Positions 27,160-45,492 of a stretch of 64,000 bases of DNA are shown here, in pieces. How positions within the stretch are numbered: position 1 is the stretch's first letter; each line of letters opens with the position of its first letter. The position numbers and the translations under genes were made by a program. Source of the DNA: an uncultured Oscillospiraceae bacterium (GTDB lineage: Bacteria; Bacillota; Clostridia; Oscillospirales; Ruminococcaceae); the NCBI GenBank assembly GCA_949285935.1, contig CASEAH010000011.1, positions 24,651-88,650 on the forward strand, written 5' to 3'. The notes below the pieces were generated by a model that saw only the letters and a list, made by a program, of their open reading frames with translations, searched no databases and was not told the DNA's origin.

Positions 27160-27200
27160 CAAAGGGCGGGGCAGCCAATTGCCTGCGCCCTTTGTTGTTT
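27160..27200 (+). terminator. Terminator of the mreB-like gene
   Basis: CAAAGGGCG (27160-27168) pairs with CGCCCTTTG (27186-27194), with an inner GGCAG-GCC part, followed by TTGTTT. Confidence 0.75.
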
Positions 27201-27366
27201 CAGGAATGGCTTTGAGAGCGATGTTTCTCTACCCCCATGCTATCCCCGTATTTCCATAGAATCGTGCTTTGGCGGACATGGCGGCTCTTTGGAAACATAT
27301 ATACAGGGGAGTTTTCACCTTATGGGGATATAGGCGGCGGATGCTGCCAATAAAGCGCAAATTTTG

Positions 27367-27895
27367 GAAAGAATCCTTGAAACCTCTTCCCTGTTGTTGT
27401 GAAAGCAGGCGTGATTTGTCCCTGCTGCCCCTACCGGCAACTCTGTCGGAGCCGAAGACTGTTCTCAGGCTCCTCTTACAATCGAGACCTGCATAGCAGG
27501 CATTGGCAACAAATCGCAGGTTCTTAGAAAAATCTTGAAAACCGCTTCCCTGCTGCTATAAAAGCAGGTGTGATTTTTCCCTGCCGCCCTGCCGGCAAAT
27601 CTGTCGAAACCGAAGGTTGTTCTTAGGCTCCCTTACAGCCAGGACCTGCATGGCAGACATTGACAACAAATCCCTGGTTCTTGGAAAATCCTGAGCCCAC
27701 TTCCCTGTTGCTATAAAAGTAAGAAGGATTTTCTTACTGCTGGTGCCGGTGACTCTGTCGTTGAGCCTGAGGCTGCCTCATCCCCCTTACAACCAGGCCC
27801 TATGCGACAGATCTTGATAACAGATCGCAAAAAGTCCTGAAAATCGCCTCTTTGTTGTTGTAAAAATAAGAAGTACTTCCCTGCATTGCGTCGTT
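27367..27895. repeat. Tandem array of about 155-bp diverged units (candidate structured RNA)
   Basis: Three full units and one partial, starting near 27367, 27527, 27684 and 27832. Shared landmarks in order: GAAAAATC-TTGAAA, CTTCCCTG, GCTATAAAAG, a hairpin, GCCGGCAA-CTCTGTCG, GGCTCCCTTACA, ACCTGCAT-GCAG, and CAACAAATC-GGTTCTTGG. The hairpin is GCAGG/CCTGC in units 1 (27405-27425) and 2 (27564-27584) but GTAAGAA/TTCTTAC in unit 3 (27719-27737), so two base pairs changed on both sides at once. No open frame spans the units. Strand is not certain. I cannot assign a known family. Confidence 0.65.
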
Positions 27896-28570
27896 AATTT
27901 ATATGGGGAAAAATTTTTGCCCAGCCAAGTACAGGTCTTCGGCAAACAGAAAACGATTTCTTAGTTCCCACATATCAACCATTCACCCCACCCACCATTC
28001 CCTTCCACGTTACGCCAAAAGATTTTATGACGTGGGAAAGCAGGCTGCATCCCGTAGATTTGGAAACTGCCCCTTCATTTTATTATACAATTCGGATATT
28101 TTTTATTTATATTTGTTATTGTATAATTTTTACTGTTTTTACGCCGCATCGACACGATATGCATCAGGAAGATACCTATTGATTCAGGTAAAAACTCCGC
28201 ATAGTTCCATGCGCAATGTTCTTTTTTGCTGTTGCAACTGGAAATTTGTAGAGAGCAGACCCCTTGTGGTGCTGTTGAATCACCATCTTCATCTGGCCGA
28301 ATTACAAACTATGCGGAGGTTGTTCTCCCAATCAAGCTTCTGCCCTCACCTTCTTTTCGGGTGGATAGCCTCCCCAAGCAGCTGATTTTTTCAAAGGATT
28401 CTTTGATTTTGTGGTTTTCTTGTTGTTATTTCCATCTGCAAGTGTGAAAGAAGGGGGCAAAAGCTTTATGAATGACCTGCTGCCTGTACCAAATGAACCA
28501 ATCGATACACTCATGCTGAGTCAATTCTAAAAGTGGAACCAGATCCCCCGCGGGGAATTTTTGTTGCTTT
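27896..28570. other. AT-rich gene-free stretch before mltG
   Basis: About 670 bases without a convincing gene. It includes very AT-rich parts (28080-28140) and a 20-codon open frame beginning MNDLLPVPNEPIDTLML (about 28468-28530). A small GC stem (CCCC-GCGG-GG) followed by AATTTTT near 28543-28562 may be a weak terminator. The short frames look like relics; I cannot name their source. Confidence 0.4.
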
Positions 28571-28600
28571 TTGTCAAATCATGGGATAAAATCATACTAT
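28571..28600 (+). promoter_or_regulatory. Promoter of mltG
   Basis: TTGTCA (28571-28576), 18-bp spacer, TACTAT (28595-28600), about 100 nt ahead of the start codon. Confidence 0.65.
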
Positions 28601-28705
28601 GGGTCCGCAGGCAACAGCTCCCAGTGTGTCTACGGGCTGTTAATATGATTTTGGGGCATACTGATTTGCACAGGTGTGCCCGTCCAAGAAAACGGAGGTC
28701 ATTTT

Positions 28706-29854
28706 ATGGCTGATTATGAAAAAATCCATTCCGCCACACCGGGACCTCAACCCCGGCGGCGTTCTAAAAAGAAAAAGAAGGGACATCCTATTTTATTTTT
28801 CTTCCTGACCCTGTTGGTGATCGGGCTTTTGGGAATTGGATACCTTTATACGGAAATTCAGGGGAGCTTACGGCAAAGCGGTGCTGTAACTGTGGAGATC
28901 CCCCAGGGAGCCTCCACCTCAGAAATCGCTTCCCGCCTTAAAGATGCGGGAGTGATTGGAAATCCCCTGCTTTTCCGTGCCTATTCTCGTTATTCCCATG
29001 CGGATGGCTCTTATCAGTACGGCTCCTTTGAGTTGGACCCTGCCCAGCATTACGACCAAATTATCCAAGCCCTCCAGCAAACCATCCAGTATCAGGATAC
29101 CATTACTATTACTTTCCCTGAAGGCTATAATGCCTATCAGTTCGGAGAGGCACTGGAAAAGGCCGGCCTGTGTACACAGGATGCCTTTATCGAGGCTCTC
29201 AATACCCACGATTTCCAGGTGGATTTTGTATCGGAAATCCAGGATGACCCTTTAAAAATGGTCCGCCTGGAGGGATTCCTTTTTCCGGATACCTATGATT
29301 TCTTTGCTGACGAAGATGTGGATTCCATCATCCTGCGGATGCTGAAAAACTTTGAAGCTAAGGTGCTTACCGACGAGCGAAAAGAGGAAATCCGTCAAAG
29401 CGGTTCTTCGCTGGAAGATGTTGTAATTTTGGCATCCATCATCCAGAAAGAAGCTGCCAACGTGGAAGAAATGTACAATGTGTCCTCTGTTTTTCACAAC
29501 CGCATGGCAGACACCTCTTCCTATCCCCAGTTGGAATCCTGCACAACCAATAACTATATCAATGATTATATCCGCCCTCTCTGCCCTGCTGATACATTGG
29601 ATCAGGTTGTGGCGGCTTACGACACTTACGGCACAGCAGGTCTGCCTGTGGGTGCGATTGCCAACCCCGGTGTAGATGCGATTGACGCTGCCCTTCACCC
29701 GGAGAAAAACACTCTGGATGACACCTATTATTTCTTCGTAACCGATGTGGAATATACCCACTATTATGGACGCACCTATGAGGAGCATCTGGCAAACATT
29801 GAAAAAGCAAAAGCGGTCAACCGCACTTACGGCATTGAAGGTCTCATTCCTTAA
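28706..29854 (+). CDS. mltG: Endolytic transglycosylase MltG
   Basis: 382 residues. A cytoplasmic basic tail (RRRSKKKKKG), one membrane helix (ILFFFLTLLVIGLLGIGYLY), a LysM-like region, then the YceG domain with RLEGFLFPDTYDF, the catalytic Glu in LASIIQKEAAN, NRMADTSSYPQLES, and the final HPEKNTLDDTYYFFVTD. It cuts nascent peptidoglycan strands and sets their length. ATG at 28706 follows GGAGG by 7 nt. Monocistronic, with terminator at 29976. Confidence 0.95.
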   Translation: MADYEKIHSATPGPQPRRRSKKKKKGHPILFFFLTLLVIGLLGIGYLYTEIQGSLRQSGAVTVEIPQGASTSEIASRLKDAGVIGNPLLFRAYSRYSHADGSYQYGSFELDPAQHYDQIIQALQQTIQYQDTITITFPEGYNAYQFGEALEKAGLCTQDAFIEALNTHDFQVDFVSEIQDDPLKMVRLEGFLFPDTYDFFADEDVDSIILRMLKNFEAKVLTDERKEEIRQSGSSLEDVVILASIIQKEAANVEEMYNVSSVFHNRMADTSSYPQLESCTTNNYINDYIRPLCPADTLDQVVAAYDTYGTAGLPVGAIANPGVDAIDAALHPEKNTLDDTYYFFVTDVEYTHYYGRTYEEHLANIEKAKAVNRTYGIEGLIP

Positions 29855-29975
29855 TGAAGTGCCGGACAGGCTGATTTGGGGATCCGGTTCTGCAGCGGAT
29901 CATTAAACACAAGGATTCCACCCATTGCCTGCCCAAATATCAAAAAAGATATGCCGGACTTAAAAATGGCAAACA

Positions 29976-30013
29976 AAAAGGCTCGTCCTCACAGTAATGA
30001 GGACGAGCCTTTT
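29976..30013 (+). terminator. mltG terminator
   Basis: AAAAGGCTCGTCCTCA (29976-29991) pairs perfectly with TGAGGACGAGCCTTTT (29998-30013), 6-nt loop. Confidence 0.85.
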
Positions 30014-30279
30014 AATACTTATATGCTGCTCCCGGACTAAATCGGGAGGGAGAAGAAAAGCTCTGAAAGGGCGTTTGTTTCGTCAGCAAGCTGCGCAAAA
30101 AAGCAACGCATTTGTCCCTTTGCATCGTTTGCTGCGTGTACAAACAGATGCTACTTTTTCTATAAAGCGCCATCTAACATTTCACTTTTCTATCATCATT
30201 CTGCAACACTTATCCTAAAAACAGCTTTTTATGCGTCCCCGCAAAGCCGAGGCCTGCCTTTCCCGAAGCTAACAATTAC

Positions 30280-30315
30280 AAAAAAGCCCAGGGCATAAAA
30301 ACCCTGGGCTTTTTT
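30280..30315 (-). terminator. Terminator of the str operon after tuf
   Basis: AAAAAAGCCCAGGG (30280-30293) pairs perfectly with CCCTGGGCTTTTTT (30302-30315). On the minus strand it lies 26 nt past the tuf stop. Between 30014 and 30279 I see no gene. Confidence 0.88.
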
Positions 30316-30341
30316 AACTGCGAATAACTACCGAATATTGA

Positions 30342-31541
<1,200 letters not shown>

Positions 31542-31605
31542 GGTTACATTTCCTCCCTTTTTAAACAGGATTGATTGTTTTGGATCACAGCGCGGTACAG
31601 TTTGT

Positions 31606-31634
31606 ATTGTAGCAATTTATAGCCAAAATTGCAA
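31606..31634 (-). promoter_or_regulatory. Internal promoter upstream of tuf
   Basis: Minus strand: TTGCAA (31634-31629), 17-bp spacer, TACAAT (31611-31606). Confidence 0.7.
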
Positions 31635-31658
31635 GTGTTTATGCAGATTTGCCGTACA

Positions 31659-33743
31659 TCAGGCGGTGGGCTTGTTGCGGGTCGCCATGATCTTTTCGGC
31701 AATGTTCTTGGGAACCTCAGTGTAGTGACTGGGCTCCATGGTGTACTGGCCGCGGCCCTGAGTCTTGGAACGCATATCGGTAGCGTAACCGAACATCTCA
31801 GACAGGGGCACAAAGGCATTGATCTGCTGAGCGCCGGGCCGGGCATCCATACCCTGGATCTGTCCGCGGCGGGAGTTCAGGTCGCCGATAACGTCGCCCA
31901 TGTACTCCTCAGGCACAATGACAGAAACCTTCATGATGGGCTCCAGCAGGACGGGATCCGCCTTGCGCATGGCCTCCTTGAAGGCCATAGAACCGGCCAG
32001 CTTAAAGGCCATTTCAGAGGAGTCCACCTCATGGTAGGAGCCGTCGTACAGAGTGACCTTGCAGTCTACCACAGGATAGCCTGCCAGAACACCGGACTGC
32101 ATAGCTCCGCGGATACCCTGATCAACAGCGGGGATATACTCCTTGGGAACGGAGCCGCCCACAGTAGCGTTGATAAACTCATAGCCCTTACCGGACTCGT
32201 TGGGCTCCAGCTTGATCTTGACGTGACCGTACTGGCCCTTACCACCAGACTGGCGGGCATATTTGTAGTCCACATCGGCCAGGCGGCGGACGGTTTCCTT
32301 ATAGGCAACCTGGGGCTTGCCCACGTTGGCTTCCACCTTGAACTCACGGAGCAGACGGTCCACGATGATCTCCAGGTGAAGCTCGCCCATGCCGGCGATG
32401 ATGGTTTGTCCCGTTTCCTCATCGGTGTAGGTACGGAAGGTGGGGTCCTCTTCAGCCAGCTTGGCCAGACCGATACCCATCTTCTCCTGACCAGCCTTGG
32501 TCTTGGGCTCGATGGCTACACGGATAACGGGGTCGGGGAACTCCATGGATTCCAGGATGATGGGAGCCTTGGGGTCACAGAGGGTATCACCGGTGGTGGT
32601 ATTCTTCAGACCCACAGCGGCAGCGATATCGCCGGCATAAACCTTCTCGATATCCTTCCGGTTGTTGGCGTGCATCATCAGGATACGGCCGATGCGCTCG
32701 TTGCCGTCCTTGTTTGCATTGTAAACAGTGGATCCGGCCTCCAGAGTACCAGAGTACACCCGGAAGAACGCCAGTTTACCCACGAAGGGGTCGGTGGCGA
32801 TCTTAAAGGCCAGCGCGGCAAAGGGCTCATCGTCGGAGGAGGGACGCTCCTCTTCTTCCTCGGTCTCGGGGTTGATGCCCCGGATATGGGGAATATCCGT
32901 AGGCGCAGGCATGAAGTCCACAATGGCGTCCAAAAGCTTCTGCACGCCCTTGTTCTTGTAGCTGGTACCGCAGCAAACAGGGACCATCTGGTTGGCCAGA
33001 GTGGCCTGACGGATGCACCGGCGAATCTCATCGGTGCTGATCTCCTCGTCCATGAGGTACTTCTCCATCAGTTCCTCGTCCTGCTCGGCGACAGCTTCCA
33101 TCAGCTCATGACGGTATTTGGCCGCCAGTTCCTTCATGTCTTCGGGGATCTCTTCCACCCGCATGTCCTTACCGATATCGTCGTAGTAGACATCGGCTTT
33201 CATCTCTACCAGGTCGACAATTCCCTTAAAGGTTTCTTCCCGGCCGATGGGGAGCTGGATGGGGACCGCGTTGCACTTGAGCCGATCATGCATCATCTTG
33301 ACCACGTTGTAAAAATCCGCACCCATGATGTCCATCTTGTTGACGTACGCCATGCGGGGAACGTGGTACTTGTCGGCCTGACGCCACACAGTCTCAGACT
33401 GGGGCTCAACGCCGCCCTTGGCGCAGAAGACGGTCACGGAACCGTCCAGCACGCGCAGGGAGCGTTCCACCTCTACGGTGAAGTCCACGTGGCCGGGGGT
33501 GTCGATGATGTTGATGCGGTGGCCGCGCCAGAAGCAGGTGGTGGCGGCGGAAGTGATGGTGATGCCGCGCTCCTGCTCCTGGGCCATCCAGTCCATCTGA
33601 GCGGTGCCGTCGTGAGTCTCACCAATCTTGTGCGTCTTGCCGGTATAGAACAAGATACGCTCGGTGGTGGTCGTCTTGCCCGCGTCGATGTGAGCCATGA
33701 TGCCTATGTTACGAGTCATCTCCAAAGATACTTCTCTTGGCAT
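31659..33743 (-). CDS. fusA: Elongation factor G
   Basis: 694 residues. GTPase motifs [26 protein letters not shown], followed by domains II-V with [12 protein letters not shown]-type domain IV (here [14 protein letters not shown]) and the C-terminal [10 protein letters not shown]. It drives tRNA translocation. It lies 79 nt after rpsG in the str operon. Full length with no oddities. Confidence 0.98.
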   Translation of the reverse strand: MPREVSLEMTRNIGIMAHIDAGKTTTTERILFYTGKTHKIGETHDGTAQMDWMAQEQERGITITSAATTCFWRGHRINIIDTPGHVDFTVEVERSLRVLDGSVTVFCAKGGVEPQSETVWRQADKYHVPRMAYVNKMDIMGADFYNVVKMMHDRLKCNAVPIQLPIGREETFKGIVDLVEMKADVYYDDIGKDMRVEEIPEDMKELAAKYRHELMEAVAEQDEELMEKYLMDEEISTDEIRRCIRQATLANQMVPVCCGTSYKNKGVQKLLDAIVDFMPAPTDIPHIRGINPETEEEEERPSSDDEPFAALAFKIATDPFVGKLAFFRVYSGTLEAGSTVYNANKDGNERIGRILMMHANNRKDIEKVYAGDIAAAVGLKNTTTGDTLCDPKAPIILESMEFPDPVIRVAIEPKTKAGQEKMGIGLAKLAEEDPTFRTYTDEETGQTIIAGMGELHLEIIVDRLLREFKVEANVGKPQVAYKETVRRLADVDYKYARQSGGKGQYGHVKIKLEPNESGKGYEFINATVGGSVPKEYIPAVDQGIRGAMQSGVLAGYPVVDCKVTLYDGSYHEVDSSEMAFKLAGSMAFKEAMRKADPVLLEPIMKVSVIVPEEYMGDVIGDLNSRRGQIQGMDARPGAQQINAFVPLSEMFGYATDMRSKTQGRGQYTMEPSHYTEVPKNIAEKIMATRNKPTA

Positions 33744-33822
33744 AGTGCCCTCCTAAAATAGTATAACCGCCCCTGCGTCTGTGCGCAGGGAATGTGAAAA
33801 ACGAAACAGTGCCGCAGCGCAA

Positions 33823-34293
33823 TTACCATCTGTAATGGGCAAAAGCCTTATTGGCCTCGGCCATTTTATGGGTATCTTCACGCTTCTTGCTGGCGCCGCC
33901 CTGGCCGTTCATGGCGTCCAGGATCTCGCCGGCCAGCCGCTCCTTCATGGTCTTCTCGGAACGCTTTCTGGAATACTCGGTGAGCCAGCGCAGACCCAGG
34001 GTCTGACGGCGCTCAGGCCGGACTTCCATAGGCACCTGGTAGGTAGCGCCGCCTACACGGCGGGCTTTGACCTCCAGCAGGGGCATGATATTCTCCATGG
34101 CCTGTTCAAAGCACTCCAGGGGCTCCTTGCCGGTTTTTTCCTTGACAATGTCGAAGGCACCATACACAATCTTCTGGGACACGCCCTTCTTGCCATCCAG
34201 CATGACGCTGTTGACCAGACGTGTGACCAGCTTGGAATTGTAAAGCGGATCAGGCAAAACGTCACGTTTTGCGATATTACCTCTTCTTGGCAC
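33823..34293 (-). CDS. rpsG: 30S ribosomal protein S7
   Basis: 156 residues, the usual length. The start is GTG at 34293, 6 nt after GGAGGGAAG, giving the conserved [17 protein letters not shown]; an ATG at 34311 would add six residues containing the ribosome-binding site. Motifs [20 protein letters not shown] and the C-terminal [15 protein letters not shown] are conserved. It nucleates the 30S head and binds 16S rRNA. In the str operon between rpsL and fusA. Confidence 0.97.
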   Translation of the reverse strand: MPRRGNIAKRDVLPDPLYNSKLVTRLVNSVMLDGKKGVSQKIVYGAFDIVKEKTGKEPLECFEQAMENIMPLLEVKARRVGGATYQVPMEVRPERRQTLGLRWLTEYSRKRSEKTMKERLAGEILDAMNGQGGASKKREDTHKMAEANKAFAHYRW

Positions 34294-34431
34294 TTCGCTT
34301 CCCTCCTTCATAAAATGAATTCATCGGTACTCGAAAGCTGTAACTCCCGCGGGCCAATACAGAGGCAGCATCTTCTATAGTATGCCACATATATTGGCTG
34401 ATTTTCTTAAATGACAGAAACCAGGGGGGTC

Positions 34432-34860
34432 TTACTTCGCGGCACCAGCCTTTTTGGGTCTCTTTGCGCCGTACTTGGACCGGGCCTGCATTCTCTTGGC
34501 GACGCCCTGAGCATCCAGGGTACCGCGGATGATGTGGTAACGCACACCGGGCAGGTCCTTAACACGGCCGCCGCGGATCAGCACCACGCTGTGTTCCTGC
34601 AGGTTGTGGCCGACACCGGGAATGTAGGAAGTAACTTCCATCCCGTTGCTCAGCCGGACTCTGGCTACTTTACGCAGAGCGGAGTTGGGCTTTTTGGGGG
34701 TAGAAGTTCTGATCGCGGTGCAGACACCTCTCTTTTGAGGGGAATTCTGTTCCAAAGCGACGCGCTTCTTGGAGTTCCATCCTCTCAGCAGAGCGGGAGC
34801 AGTGGATTTCTTGCCCACGGTTTCACGGCCTTTACGGACGAGCTGGTTAAAGGTTGGCAT
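34432..34860 (-). CDS. rpsL: 30S ribosomal protein S12
   Basis: 142 residues. Conserved [12 protein letters not shown] start, [33 protein letters not shown], and RGTLDAQGV. The loop reads [20 protein letters not shown], normal for S12 in the streptomycin region. It shapes the decoding centre. A GGAGG lies before the start. A promoter at 35042-35071 precedes it by about 175 nt, so it can be expressed apart from rpoBC. Confidence 0.97.
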   Translation of the reverse strand: MPTFNQLVRKGRETVGKKSTAPALLRGWNSKKRVALEQNSPQKRGVCTAIRTSTPKKPNSALRKVARVRLSNGMEVTSYIPGVGHNLQEHSVVLIRGGRVKDLPGVRYHIIRGTLDAQGVAKRMQARSKYGAKRPKKAGAAK

Positions 34861-35041
34861 TATGGCACCTCCTTAAAGAAAGATTCCCGCATCCTCGCAG
34901 GCGGAGCGGCTTTGTTTGATTGCGCCTGCGCGCAATTATGTCAGACGGGATCCCCCGGTCTGAGCCGGGAGATCCGCGCCGTGCATAACCAGTGAAAATC
35001 CTGAAACAAGGCCTGGACAGGCCCAGTCTCACCAAGTAAAT

Positions 35042-35071
35042 ATTGTACCAAAATCCCCTTTGTCTTGTCAA
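35042..35071 (-). promoter_or_regulatory. Promoter upstream of rpsL
   Basis: Minus strand: TTGACA (35071-35066), 18-bp spacer, TACAAT (35047-35042). The following leader of about 175 nt is GC-rich with several possible hairpins. Confidence 0.8.
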
Positions 35072-35128
35072 GGACTTCTTTCAGTTTTACACAAGATTTG
35101 CAAAAGATTTTTGTACAATTTTCGCATT

Positions 35129-38746
<3,618 letters not shown>

Positions 38747-38763
38747 AATGCTACCCCTCTTCC

Positions 38764-42540
<3,777 letters not shown>

Positions 42541-42621
42541 CCGCGCATTCACTCCGTTTCATCTATTTTCACCATAAACCGATCCAACAAATTATGCCTT
42601 GCTTTTTGTCATTTTATGCCA

Positions 42622-42647
42622 AATTCACGAGAGTATTATCGTGAATT
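42622..42647 (-). promoter_or_regulatory. Palindrome in the rpoB leader
   Basis: AATTCACGA (42622-42630) and TCGTGAATT (42639-42647) form a perfect 9-bp inverted repeat with an 8-nt centre. It lies in the untranslated leader of rpoB; it also overlaps a possible second promoter (TTGTCA 42662-42657, 16 bp, GATAAT 42640-42635). RNA hairpin or protein site cannot be told apart. Confidence 0.55.
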
Positions 42648-42702
42648 TTTCATACTTGACAACCACCTGCAGACATAATTGGCCATTATGATACAGTATA
42701 AT

Positions 42703-42731
42703 ATTATATTACAGTGCCTGGGACGTGTCAA
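42703..42731 (-). promoter_or_regulatory. Consensus promoter of rpoBC
   Basis: Minus strand: TTGACA (42731-42726), exactly 17 bp, TATAAT (42708-42703), matching the consensus at all 12 positions. It gives a leader of about 155 nt before rpoB. Confidence 0.85.
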
Positions 42732-42803
42732 GAAATTTTTCAGGAAAAAATTTCTTTTTTCGCCGGAGTTTTCCCAGGACGCAGACAGTCTTTTGTCATG
42801 GGT

Positions 42804-42855
42804 AACAACCGGAACCCGCCAGGGGAGCGCCAGGCTCCGGCGGGTTCCGGTTGTT
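42804..42855. other. Large two-part hairpin upstream of rpoB
   Basis: AACAACCGGAACCCGCC (42804-42820) pairs perfectly with its complement (42839-42855), with an inner GGAGC/GCTCC stem. On the plus strand it is followed by TTGG. It lies 70 bp upstream of the rpoB -35 and may end transcription from either side. The stretch 42860-43429 shows no convincing gene; a 40-codon minus-strand run (DAFQTNLPHGKPLELSASKE, about 43190-43300) may be a relic. Confidence 0.5.
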
Positions 42856-43429
42856 TTGGTATCTTTGCAGACAGATCCGGCGATGGGAAGCTCAAAGGAT
42901 TTCCTGGGAGCGTCCCTGGATCTCCCGGCGGATTCCCAGCACCGTCTGCTGTTCATGGGTTCACAGAGCGGGGGCCGTCCCTCCGGGCATTCTGTTTGGA
43001 GGCAAGGGCGGCCCGTTCATGACAAACCGCCCAAAGCGCCTCCTTTGGGCACACGGAGAAAACGGGATATTGGTAAAAAGCGGCTGGACCGCATCACATC
43101 CACACGTTTGCCCATCCGGGAGATTTCTGAGCTTTCCCCGTGCCAGGCAGCCAAGCCAGAGGCTCCACGGTGAAATTTAACATTCCGCCCGGCTTTGGAG
43201 CGCCGTTGCCTTTTGGGCAATCAGCACCTCATTCTCTTTGGATGCGGACAATTCCAGCGGCTTTCCATGCGGCAGATTGGTCTGAAAGGCATCCGGGGAG
43301 TATCTGGCCGCCCACTGTCAAAAAGTCGGACAAGCAACTTTCCGGCGGCTCACCACGCCTGCTTGGGAAAAGCATCTTTTCCCCCAGACCTTTTTTCGTA
43401 CCGGGCTGTACCCCGGCAGCAGTTCCCTC

Positions 43430-44827
43430 TCAGCGGTAAAAAGCCTCCATGGCCTTGTAGGTCATATACACATCGCACTTGGAAACCACCTCGTAGGGAG
43501 CGTGCATGGACAGCACCGGCACACCCAAGTCAATGGTGTCCACGTTATGGGCGGCCACATATTTTGCTACCGTTCCGCCGCCGCCGGCATCCACCTTGCC
43601 CAGCTCACCGGTCTGCCATACCACCCCGGCGTCGTCCAGAATGCGGCGGATAAAGCCCACCATTTCCGCGTCGGCGTCGTTGGTGCCGGATTTTCCGCCG
43701 CTGCCGGTGTACTTGGTCAGGACGGGGCCGTAGTTGAGATAAGCGGTATTGCGGCGCTCGCTGACATCGCTGAAGGCAGGATCAAACGCAGCGTTAACAT
43801 CGCAGGACAGGCACTTGGAACGGGCCAGCAGATGGCGCACCTGGCATCCCTCCGCCTGAGCCAGATCCTCCAGGAAGTCCCGCAGGAACCAGGACTGGAG
43901 GCCGGTGGCTCCGGAAGACCCGGTTTCTTCCTTGTCGGCAAAAACGGTCACGGTGGTATACTCAGGGTTTTGGGCCTCCAGTTCCGCCATCAGGTTGGCG
44001 TAGGCGCACACCCGGTCGTCATGGCCATAGGAGCCGATCATGGAGCGGTCCAGACCCAGATCCCGGGCAGGATAGGCCGGCACCGCCGAAAGCTCCGCAG
44101 ACAGGAAGTCGCTTTCCACCACCCCGTATTTTTCAAACAGCAGGTTCATGATGTTCAGCTTTACCCGCTCGGACGCCTTGTCATCCCGGAAGGGGTGGCA
44201 GCCGATGAGGATGTTAAACTGCTCTCCCTTGATCCCCTCGGTCATGGGAAGCTTCATCTGATCCTTGGCCAGATGGGGCAGCAGGTCGGTAACGCAGAAA
44301 ACCGGCTCACTGGGATCTTCGCCAATGGTGACCTTGACAGAGGAGCCGTCCTTTTTGACGATAACGCCATGGAGCGCCAGAGGGATGGCGGTCCACTGGT
44401 ATTTCTTGATGCCGCCGTAGTAATGGGTCTTGAAGTAGGCCAGCTGGGCCTCCTCAAAAAGGGGCCGGGGCTTCAGGTCCAGACGGGGGCAGTCGATATG
44501 GCTGGCGCCGATGCGTACCCCTTCGGCAACGGGGCGGCGGCCCATGGTCGCCATAATCATCGCCTTACCCCGGTTGACGGTATACACCTTGTCGCCCGGC
44601 CGGTACTGTTTTCCCGCCACGAAGGGGACATATCCATATTGTTCCAGCATCTCCAGGGTGACGTCCACAGCCTCCCGTTCCGTTTTGGCACGGTCCAGGA
44701 ACTTCTTGTACCCTTCGCAGAAGTTCTGGACCGCCTGCAGTGTCTCGTCATCCAGAAGTTCTCCCATGTTCTTGGGGTCCATCATCAGCTGCTCCTGCAG
44801 CAGTTCGCCTTTGCTCTTTTCCGCCAT
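43430..44827 (-). CDS. M18-family aminopeptidase
   Basis: 465 residues. The zinc ligands and catalytic residues of M18 peptidases are visible: GASHIDCPRLDLK (His, Asp), ADKEETGSSGATGLQ (catalytic and bridging Glu), a later NDADAEMV and the final His in VLSMHAPYEV. It releases N-terminal residues from peptides. Length fits the bacterial family, which usually forms tetrahedral dodecamers. AGGAGG precedes the start. It stands 890 bp upstream of rpoB on the same strand, with a separate promoter in between. Confidence 0.93.
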   Translation of the reverse strand: MAEKSKGELLQEQLMMDPKNMGELLDDETLQAVQNFCEGYKKFLDRAKTEREAVDVTLEMLEQYGYVPFVAGKQYRPGDKVYTVNRGKAMIMATMGRRPVAEGVRIGASHIDCPRLDLKPRPLFEEAQLAYFKTHYYGGIKKYQWTAIPLALHGVIVKKDGSSVKVTIGEDPSEPVFCVTDLLPHLAKDQMKLPMTEGIKGEQFNILIGCHPFRDDKASERVKLNIMNLLFEKYGVVESDFLSAELSAVPAYPARDLGLDRSMIGSYGHDDRVCAYANLMAELEAQNPEYTTVTVFADKEETGSSGATGLQSWFLRDFLEDLAQAEGCQVRHLLARSKCLSCDVNAAFDPAFSDVSERRNTAYLNYGPVLTKYTGSGGKSGTNDADAEMVGFIRRILDDAGVVWQTGELGKVDAGGGGTVAKYVAAHNVDTIDLGVPVLSMHAPYEVVSKCDVYMTYKAMEAFYR

Positions 44828-44934
44828 GACAGATTCCTCCTGTATTCAGTAATTGGTTTCTTTCTAATATCCCGTTTGTTTTATTGCATATTCGTCCGGC
44901 TTGATGTGCTTCTTTCCTGCCGGAAGGGTTCCGG

Positions 44935-45492
44935 TCATTCGTACAGCCGCTGGTAGATCTGCACCGTTTCCAGCACCTTGGTCACATAGGCGTCGGTATC
45001 GGCAAAAGGGATGTGGACGATGGTCTGGCCGTCCTGCGAATAGCGTTCATCCGCCAGCCATCGGGAAACGCTCCCCCACCCGGCATGGTAGGCGGCCAGG
45101 GCGTTTTCCACGCTTCCGAATTCCTCAATCAGCAGCCGCAGGTTGGCGCAGCCGTATTTGATGTTCTCCTCCGGCTCAAAGAGGAGATCCGGAGACGCCG
45201 CGCCCGTCTCTCCCAGGCGGTACCGGACCCAGTGGAAGGTATCGGGGGTCATCTGCATCAGTCCCCGCGCCCCCACCGACGATTCCGCCAGAGGGTCAAA
45301 GCCGCTCTCCGTACGGATCACCGCATAAACCAGCGCCGGATCCAGATCATTCTCACGGGCGTACTGCTCCACCAGTTCTCCATATTTCTGGGGATAGGCG
45401 CAGCGGTAATAGGTGCGGTAGCCCACCGTCAGCAGGCCCAGGCAGACCGCCAGCCAAATCAGCCCCATCAGGAGCCGCCGTCCGCCCCGCAT
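44935..45492 (-). CDS. Membrane-anchored lytic transglycosylase (SLT family)
   Basis: 185 residues. An N-terminal membrane anchor (LLMGLIWLAVCLGLLTVGY) is followed by the SLT/goose-lysozyme-like domain: YAVIRTESGFDPLAESSVGA (catalytic Glu in RTESGF), GLMQMTPDTFHW, and ALAAYHAGWGSV. It cuts peptidoglycan at the cell surface. The start overlaps the coaE stop by one base (TGATG), so it is translated with coaE. Last gene of the DUF951-prfA operon. Confidence 0.93.
   Translation of the reverse strand: MRGGRRLLMGLIWLAVCLGLLTVGYRTYYRCAYPQKYGELVEQYARENDLDPALVYAVIRTESGFDPLAESSVGARGLMQMTPDTFHWVRYRLGETGAASPDLLFEPEENIKYGCANLRLLIEEFGSVENALAAYHAGWGSVSRWLADERYSQDGQTIVHIPFADTDAYVTKVLETVQIYQRLYE

Noticed and set aside
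27367-27895. CRISPR array
   Set aside because: Units are about 155 bp and diverged along their whole length, with no constant short repeat or unique spacers and no cas genes.
31629-33761. Open frame of about 710 codons opposite fusA
   Set aside because: Mirror of EF-G codons; EF-G is unmistakable on the other strand.
42679-43173. Open frame of 164 codons upstream of rpoB
   Set aside because: It reads through a 17-bp hairpin and the rpoB promoter, has no ribosome-binding site and has unlike composition.
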